Part shown: piece by piece, positions 58,789 to 64,000 of the stretch
How the letters are laid out: every line of letters starts with the position of its first letter
Position numbering within the stretch: the first letter of the stretch is position 1
Assembly: GCA_019112785.1 (NCBI GenBank)
Contig: DXIQ01000003.1
Location: forward strand, 1-64,000
Length of the DNA: 64,000 bases
Direction: 5' to 3'
Source: Candidatus Blautia stercorigallinarum
GTDB taxonomy: Bacteria > Bacillota > Clostridia > Lachnospirales > Lachnospiraceae
Notes under the pieces: generated by a model
What the model was told of the DNA's origin: nothing
The model's input: the letters and a program-made list of their open reading frames with translations, nothing else
The model's database searches: none
Position numbers and translations under genes: made by a program

Positions 58789-60195
58789 ATGAAAGAAGAA
58801 AAGAAAGTCCCCAAAAAAGGGCTCAGCAAAATGCTGAAACGTTTTTATGGAGTAGGAGACTGTGGCTTTACATTGATGTCCAATATTGAAAGCTACTATT
58901 TTAGTTTCTTTTTAACAAATCTGGCCCAGTTCAGTCTGCCGATGGTAACTTTGATCACTACTATATCCAGTACGGTAGACGCAGTTCTTTCCTGGATCTA
59001 CGGGGCGATCCTCAATAGCATTAAGCCTCTGAAATGGGGACGCTACCGCTCCTGGCTGGTTGTCATACCGTGGCTGGTGCCCTTTTTGTATGCGTTCCAA
59101 TTTGTAAAGATCGGAGACGGATGGATTTCTGCTATTATTATCATAGTGGCGGCCATTGCCAGCCATGTGGCGTGGAATTTCGCTTATGTAGCTAATGTAT
59201 CTATGATCTCCGTAGCAGGGAAAACGCCTGAAGAGCGTTCCCAGCTTTCCTCTACCAGGGCTGCTTGGGCGAACTTCTCTAAAGTTATTTTCTCTTATGT
59301 AGGACCAGGATTGGCTGCGGTTATGGCTGGATTTATCGGAGAGGTAAATCAATATGGCGCAGCGGCATTTGTCCTTGGCTGTATTATGGCGGTTCTGTAC
59401 TATGTTCATTTCCGTATGTTTGACGGCTATGAGGAAGTACAGGAAGCGCAGCCTAAGGAAAAGTCCCGGAAACAGGAAAAAGATAAGAACAGAACCGGAG
59501 GCATGGATCTGATCCGGGCTCTGCTTCAGAATCCTCCTCTGATCGCCCTTTTAATCGCTGATCTTGCGAAGTTTATGTTTAATTTTGTGCTTATGGGAGT
59601 TGCGACTTACTATTTTACGTATATAGCTGTAGATGATGGATTGCTGTCCGCTTATATGCTGGTTACAAATATTTTCTGCGTGATCGGGGCATACCTCAGC
59701 AAAGCATTGAGCAACCGTTTTACTACCAGAACTACTACCATAGGCGTTATGGCTGTCCAGGCAATCCTCCTGATCGTTTCTTATCTGTTTTATAACAATG
59801 TTACTCTGGTAATCGTACTGATGAGTGTGGCAATGTTCGGTTATGGTATTACTTATGCCTGCACACCGGCACTTTATGGAGATACCATTGTATATAGCGA
59901 ATGGAAAACAGGAAAAAATGCGGCAGGATGGATCAGCGGACTGCAGAATGTACCTTTAAAAGTCTCTATTATGACCAGAGGAATTATTATTTCAGCATGT
60001 CTGGCTATGGGAAATTTCAGTGCGGATATTAATCCGGCGGAGACTCCTGAAGGACTGAAAAACGCCATAAGTATCGGGTTTATGGTGATTCCTGCCATTG
60101 CTCTGATAGTTGCTGTTATTGCGCTGCTCTTTGGTTTTAAACTTACAAAAGATAAAGTAGAACAGTATGCAGCTGAAATTGCCGCCCGTTCCTGA
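58789..60195 (+). CDS. GPH-type symporter (MFS, MelB-like)
   Basis: A 468-residue transporter with 12 helices, resembling the glycoside-pentoside-hexuronide:cation symporters. The N-terminal GLSKMLKRFYGVGDCGFTLMSN, the central loop with many Lys/Glu (about 235-255), and TYACTPALYGDTIVYSEWKTGKNAAGWISG (the conserved late signature) are typical. It probably co-transports a small organic solute with Na+ or H+. ATG 58789 follows ggaagaaagga. It starts an operon with PucR and UroD-like genes, so its substrate may be what the methyltransferase processes. Confidence 0.88.
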   Translation: MKEEKKVPKKGLSKMLKRFYGVGDCGFTLMSNIESYYFSFFLTNLAQFSLPMVTLITTISSTVDAVLSWIYGAILNSIKPLKWGRYRSWLVVIPWLVPFLYAFQFVKIGDGWISAIIIIVAAIASHVAWNFAYVANVSMISVAGKTPEERSQLSSTRAAWANFSKVIFSYVGPGLAAVMAGFIGEVNQYGAAAFVLGCIMAVLYYVHFRMFDGYEEVQEAQPKEKSRKQEKDKNRTGGMDLIRALLQNPPLIALLIADLAKFMFNFVLMGVATYYFTYIAVDDGLLSAYMLVTNIFCVIGAYLSKALSNRFTTRTTTIGVMAVQAILLIVSYLFYNNVTLVIVLMSVAMFGYGITYACTPALYGDTIVYSEWKTGKNAAGWISGLQNVPLKVSIMTRGIIISACLAMGNFSADINPAETPEGLKNAISIGFMVIPAIALIVAVIALLFGFKLTKDKVEQYAAEIAARS

Positions 60196-60220
60196 AAATA
60201 AGAAAACAGACAGAGACAAG

Positions 60221-61777
60221 ATGAACAGAGATATTAGATTTTTCTTGAATTTGCAGATCCTTGCAGATGAGCTTATAGAACAATATCAGGATATAAAATT
60301 TTACAGAGGGCAGGATGCCCAGACTTTAGAAGGGGTTTATTTCTATAATAGTAGCAGAGAGCTGCTTTCCCGGTATGTATATATCCTTAAAGAAAAGGAT
60401 TTACAGAGTATTTTTCCGGAGCAGCATTGTTCTCTGATCGTACTGGGGGAAATTCCGGAAAGATGGAAAACGGGCGTTCACAGTATTTTGCAGCTGCCAG
60501 AGGAAACAGATATTCTGGATCTGATGAACCGATGCCAGGAAGCTTTTCATAAACACGAGTCCTGGGCGGAAAAATTACAGAATATTATCGTTCAGGAAGG
60601 AAGTGTGGATGAACTGTGCCAGATCAGCTGTTCCTATTTCGAGAATCCCCTTTTTGTCCATGATTCTCAGTTACAGGTGATTTCCTGCCCTGTATGGCGG
60701 GAAGAAATGATCGCATGGGAGAAAGATGAACAGACCGGTCAGCTGATCACTCCCCTGGAGGATCTGAATGATTTTCGTACAAACCGGGAATATCTCCATA
60801 CGCTGACTACAGAAGGAGCCCATATTTATTCTGCGGAACTTAGGGGATACAGAGATATATATGTAAATATCCGGGACGATAACGGGACTTATGAGGGGCG
60901 GCTGGTAATCTGTGAGATTGACAATCCCTTAAAACCCGGTCAGTTTGCCTCTGCGGAATATCTGGCAAAGCTGATCCGTATGGTATTGTCCAGACGGGGA
61001 CATTTGGATATTCCATATAAACGGGCCTTGTATCAGATGCTGGAAAGCATGGTCCAGGGTAAAAGCTTTACAAATTCGGAGATTGAAAGCAGGATTTCCC
61101 AGTGTAAATGGACATTAACAGATCATTATGTCTGCATACGCACAGACGGGGAAGAACAGGAAGGAAATCCCGGGTCCGCAGCCAGTTTATGTAATTATGT
61201 GGAAACAAAGGTTCCTGGAAGCAGAGCCTTTTTCATAGGGAACCAGATATGCATAATCATCAATCTGTCTGTAAATAAAGACTATACTTCAGAAATGGCC
61301 GGTATTCTTAGAGATGGGCTTTTTAAAGCAGGATTTAGCAATGTTTTTGATGATTTTACCCGGTTGAGCCATTACTATCACCAGGCCTCTGTTGCTTTGG
61401 AATACTGCCGCAGACGGAATGATACAAAGTGGTATTATATGTTTGAGGAGATTGTAATGGATTATATCGGGGATCTCTGCGGATCTCAGTTTGAGCCGGA
61501 AGAACTGTGCGCCTGTGAGCTTAAAATGCTGAGAGAATATGATAAAGAAAACCATACAGAACTTTATGAAACTCTTTGCAAATATATTTTGAATGAGCGC
61601 AATACAGTGGCTACTGCCGCTCAGTTGTATATAGGACGGAGCACTTTGTTTTACCGCCTCAGAAAGATTAAAGAGATTACCGGACTTGCAGCTGCCGATA
61701 TGGCAAAGCCAATAAAAAATTTATATTTAAGATTTTCTATGTTTATTATGAAAAATTATATAGAGAAGGGAGAATAA
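60221..61777 (+). CDS. PucR family transcriptional regulator
   Basis: A 518-residue regulator. Its C-terminus has the PucR helix-turn-helix: VATAAQLYIGRSTLFYRLRKI followed by the GL.. and PIKNLYLRFSMFIM end. The middle (about 300-420) is the CdaR GGDEF-like domain. The N-terminal half is the purine/ligand-sensing portion. The upstream frame is open from 60167, overlapping the symporter end by 29 bases; ATG 60221 is used. Regulators of this kind commonly activate adjacent catabolic operons in response to the substrate. Confidence 0.85.
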   Translation: MNRDIRFFLNLQILADELIEQYQDIKFYRGQDAQTLEGVYFYNSSRELLSRYVYILKEKDLQSIFPEQHCSLIVLGEIPERWKTGVHSILQLPEETDILDLMNRCQEAFHKHESWAEKLQNIIVQEGSVDELCQISCSYFENPLFVHDSQLQVISCPVWREEMIAWEKDEQTGQLITPLEDLNDFRTNREYLHTLTTEGAHIYSAELRGYRDIYVNIRDDNGTYEGRLVICEIDNPLKPGQFASAEYLAKLIRMVLSRRGHLDIPYKRALYQMLESMVQGKSFTNSEIESRISQCKWTLTDHYVCIRTDGEEQEGNPGSAASLCNYVETKVPGSRAFFIGNQICIIINLSVNKDYTSEMAGILRDGLFKAGFSNVFDDFTRLSHYYHQASVALEYCRRRNDTKWYYMFEEIVMDYIGDLCGSQFEPEELCACELKMLREYDKENHTELYETLCKYILNERNTVATAAQLYIGRSTLFYRLRKIKEITGLAAADMAKPIKNLYLRFSMFIMKNYIEKGE

Positions 61778-61780
61778 ATT

Positions 61781-62788
61781 ATGTTGACACCAAAACAAAA
61801 TCTGTTGGAAACTTTAAAAAAGGATGGAAAACCGGAATGTCTGTGTAATTCACTGACCATGTTCCGGACAATTCCAGGAGATCCTTGTTTTAAACTGCTG
61901 AGAGGAAACCGGGTCAGAGGAACCAATTCTTATGATCAGTGGGGCACCTATATCATGTTTCCTGAGGATGCGCCGGCGGCAGTGCCCTATGTAACAGAGG
62001 AAAATCAGGTTATTAAGGATATTACAGAGTGGAAAAAATATGTTAAAGTTCCGGATCTGGCAGGAAAATGCGCAGAGGGGTGGGAAGAGGCCCTGGAAGC
62101 AAAAAGCAAGATCGATCAGGATAAATACCTGACTATGGTTGTTATGGGAACAGGTATTTTTGAACAGCTTCATATGCTTATGACTTTTGAAGATACTTTA
62201 GTGAACTTCCTTCTTGAGCCGGAAGCTATGCATGAATTGATCGATGTGATCTGTGAATATCGTCTTACCTATATGAGACTGATCGTGGAACATCTCCATC
62301 CGGACTGCATTATGTCCCATGATGACTGGGGATCCAGGACCAGCATGTTTATGTCTCCGGAGGTATGGAGAGAGTTCTTTAAAGAACCATACAGGAAACT
62401 TTATGATTATCTCCATTCACAGGGTGTGATCGTTATGCATCACGGAGATTCTTTTATGGAGCCGATTGTAGAAGATATGGCGGAAATCGGAGTGGATATC
62501 TGGCAAGGGGTTCTGAATACCAATAATATTCCGGCTATCTCTGAAAAGATAGGAGATCGGATGCTTCTTATGGGCGGTGTAGATTCTGTCATCGACCGGG
62601 AAGACGCCACAGAAGAGGAGATACGAAAGGAAACCCGCCGGGCCTGCGAGGCCTATGGAAATCTGAAAGGATACTGGCCTGGAATTACATATGGAGGCCC
62701 TGGAACTATTTATCCTCATGTAGAACCTATTGTAATTGATGAGATTAATAAATACAATATGGAACACTTTGGAGTGGCAATTTCATAA
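61781..62788 (+). CDS. Uroporphyrinogen decarboxylase-like methyltransferase
   Basis: A 335-residue (beta-alpha)8-barrel protein of the UroD superfamily, more like cobalamin-dependent methyltransferases (MtaA/MtbA and demethylase components) than HemE. Markers are CIMSHDDWGSRTSMFMSPEVW, GVIVMHHGDSFMEPIVED (His pair, potential zinc site) and LLMGGVD with GYWPGITYGGPGTI at the end. No corrinoid protein or reductive activator lies in the window. In the operon with a symporter and PucR it is plausibly the catabolic enzyme, such as demethylation of an imported compound. ATG follows gaaggga. Confidence 0.8.
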   Translation: MLTPKQNLLETLKKDGKPECLCNSLTMFRTIPGDPCFKLLRGNRVRGTNSYDQWGTYIMFPEDAPAAVPYVTEENQVIKDITEWKKYVKVPDLAGKCAEGWEEALEAKSKIDQDKYLTMVVMGTGIFEQLHMLMTFEDTLVNFLLEPEAMHELIDVICEYRLTYMRLIVEHLHPDCIMSHDDWGSRTSMFMSPEVWREFFKEPYRKLYDYLHSQGVIVMHHGDSFMEPIVEDMAEIGVDIWQGVLNTNNIPAISEKIGDRMLLMGGVDSVIDREDATEEEIRKETRRACEAYGNLKGYWPGITYGGPGTIYPHVEPIVIDEINKYNMEHFGVAIS

Positions 62789-62838
62789 GATAGAAGATAT
62801 AAGAGAATAATCTTGATTTTGTTCCTTTGATAAAAAAC

Positions 62839-62906
62839 AAGAGACCATCCCGGGGGATCATGGCTTTTATAAATCCTGGATCTACCGGGAATGGCCTCTT
62901 TCTTTT
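62839..62906 (+). terminator. Operon terminator
   Basis: Arms aagagaccatcccgg and ccgggaatggcctctt (one mismatch, one bulge) are followed by tcttttgt; 50 bases after the UroD-like gene. Confidence 0.6.
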
Positions 62907-63044
62907 GTGTGTGGGCTCAATGAGGAAAAAGGATCAGGATCTTAAGACAATGCCAGGGCCTTTTTCAGAGATCCTCTTTTACAGCGAGCAGCCGTTCTCC
63001 ATACAGATCCGAAAGATCCAGCCCTTCTTTTTGTCAGAAATTTT

Positions 63045-64000
63045 TTAAGAGAAATAATAATCTTCTCCAGCGGGAATTCCCTGGAAAGAATAGTCTTCCA
63101 GCACTTCTTTGACCAGATAAGGCTTGTCGGAGATCAGGCCGTTTACCCCCATATCCAGATACTTTCTCATATTTTCTTCCATATCTACGGTCCAGACATA
63201 TACCGGGAGCCAGGCCCGGCGGCAGGAGGAGATAAAGCTGTTGGAGACCATGTTTTCTTCAATGACTACAAAGTCGCAGTCCAGGGAAAGAAGGTCCTCC
63301 ACTGTAGTCTTGCCCAGGTTTCCGAACATACAGCAGCCGGTCTTTAAGGACGGATTTTTCTGGCGGACAAGCTGGATCAGGTCGAAGTCCAGAGACATAA
63401 GGATACAGTCTTTTTCAAAATCGTATTTCTCGATCAGAGCCAGGATCTGATCTACAAGGATTTCCCGTTCTTTTCCGGAAACCGCTTTTAATTCGATGAG
63501 CAGACGGATCTTTCCCTTGGAAAGCCGGAGCAGCTCCTCCAGGGTGGGAACCTGTCCTTCCATGCCATACTGAGACAGGGAGATGGACTGAAGTTCTTTC
63601 AGAGTAAGGCTGCTGATATTTTTAAACCGGCCTGCCATACGGCTCAGGTTGTCATCATGGGCGGCTACAGGAACCTGGTCTTTTGTCAGCTGGATATCTA
63701 CTTCTGCAAAATCTGCTCCGGAATCAATCGCTCCTTTTACTGCCTCCAGGGTATTTTCCACACCCAGATCGCTGCCCCTGTGACCGATGGACAGCGGCCT
63801 GTGGACAGCGGGAGGTTCCTGAGCGTACTGATACATGGCCGAAAGGCCGGCGGCAAGGACCAGAAGGACCATAGGGATCCAGAACTTTTTCAGAAGGGGA
63901 ACCTCCCTGAAAAGAGGACGGAAATATGCCTGGATTTTACGGATCCTGGAGGATAGAAAAGTTTCTATTCCAGAAGGAGTCTGAGCAGAAAGCCCGGCTG
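63045..64000 (-). CDS. Membrane glycerophosphodiester phosphodiesterase (5' end outside the window)
   Basis: The frame runs open to the right edge, upstream of a methionine at 63872, so the gene is incomplete here. The visible 318 residues begin with a basic amphipathic run (PSGIETFLSSRIRKIQAYF), then one hydrophobic helix (about 42-58 in this part, FWIPMVLLVLAAGLSAMY) and the GDPD catalytic domain: HRGSDLGVENTLEA with the catalytic HR and Glu, EVDIQLTKD, AHDDNLSR, and LIELKA. GDPDs cleave glycerophosphodiesters to glycerol-3-phosphate and an alcohol. Homologues carry several helices before the domain, which fits the open start. Related enzymes act on lipoteichoic acid or phospholipid products. 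Confidence 0.88.
   Translation of the reverse strand, partial: AGLSAQTPSGIETFLSSRIRKIQAYFRPLFREVPLLKKFWIPMVLLVLAAGLSAMYQYAQEPPAVHRPLSIGHRGSDLGVENTLEAVKGAIDSGADFAEVDIQLTKDQVPVAAHDDNLSRMAGRFKNISSLTLKELQSISLSQYGMEGQVPTLEELLRLSKGKIRLLIELKAVSGKEREILVDQILALIEKYDFEKDCILMSLDFDLIQLVRQKNPSLKTGCCMFGNLGKTTVEDLLSLDCDFVVIEENMVSNSFISSCRRAWLPVYVWTVDMEENMRKYLDMGVNGLISDKPYLVKEVLEDYSFQGIPAGEDYYFS

Overview
The window looks like a chromosomal segment from a Gram-positive gut Firmicute, most likely Lachnospiraceae (Blautia/Mediterraneibacter-like). This is inferred from moderate GC, strong AGGAGG-type ribosome binding sites, short intergenic gaps closed by hairpin-plus-T terminators, and typical families (DegV, DUF975, DUF4250, YhgE/Pip, CwlO-like NlpC/P60 proteins, Bce-type ABC modules). 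No phage, insertion sequence, plasmid or CRISPR array was seen. Both ends are cut: the left edge holds the last bases of a tRNA, and the right edge interrupts a glycerophosphodiesterase gene.

Layout. 0-11 kb: tRNA-Leu tail, DegV protein, an ABC-class P-loop ATPase, tRNA-Arg(ACG), DUF975 and DivIVA-like proteins, a DtxR/MntR-type regulator, asparagine synthetase A, a large SH3/NlpC-P60/3D cell-wall enzyme, an SH3 lipoprotein and a MATE exporter. 11-16 kb: a three-subunit molybdenum hydroxylase operon (FAD, 2Fe-2S and Mo subunits) followed by an M18 aminopeptidase. 16-19 kb: a MerR-methyltransferase fusion divergent from a hisD-like dehydrogenase that has a short upstream leader ORF. 19-23 kb: two paralogous coiled-coil NlpC/P60 hydrolases with matching promoters. 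23-31 kb: YczE-like membrane protein, TetR regulator divergent from a giant YhgE/Pip protein, a sugar O-acetyltransferase, and CIRCE-controlled clpB. 31-36 kb: a complete Bce-type module (response regulator, kinase, ABC ATPase, permease), converging on a cytoplasmic GH79 heparanase-like enzyme.

37-47 kb: orphan HicB-like protein, MoxR ATPase plus VWA protein pair, a heptad-repeat coiled-coil protein, and a second two-component system convergent with an FtsX-type ABC transporter. 47-49.6 kb: an orphan AraC-type response regulator, an HPr-like protein lacking the phosphorylatable histidine region, and an Rrf2 regulator. 49.7-58.3 kb: a minus-strand run of small accessory enzymes (HD, five GNAT-type acetyltransferases, MBL, HIT, nitroreductase, PNPOx-like, 2'-5' RNA ligase-like, a GNAT-kinase fusion), ending in a histidine phosphatase with an internal deletion. 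58.7-62.8 kb: GPH symporter, PucR regulator and UroD-like methyltransferase, a probable catabolic operon. 63-64 kb: the partial membrane GDPD.

The most unusual signal is a family of dispersed palindromic repeats of about 70 bp (near 41.5, 43.6, 52.0 and 54.1 kb). One copy is fused in frame to the 5' end of an acetyltransferase gene and supplies its first 27 or so codons, much as Rickettsia palindromic elements do. Other non-coding inverted-repeat elements sit at 4.1, 16.4 and 21.0 kb. Functional statements rest on motifs read by eye; no database search was run.
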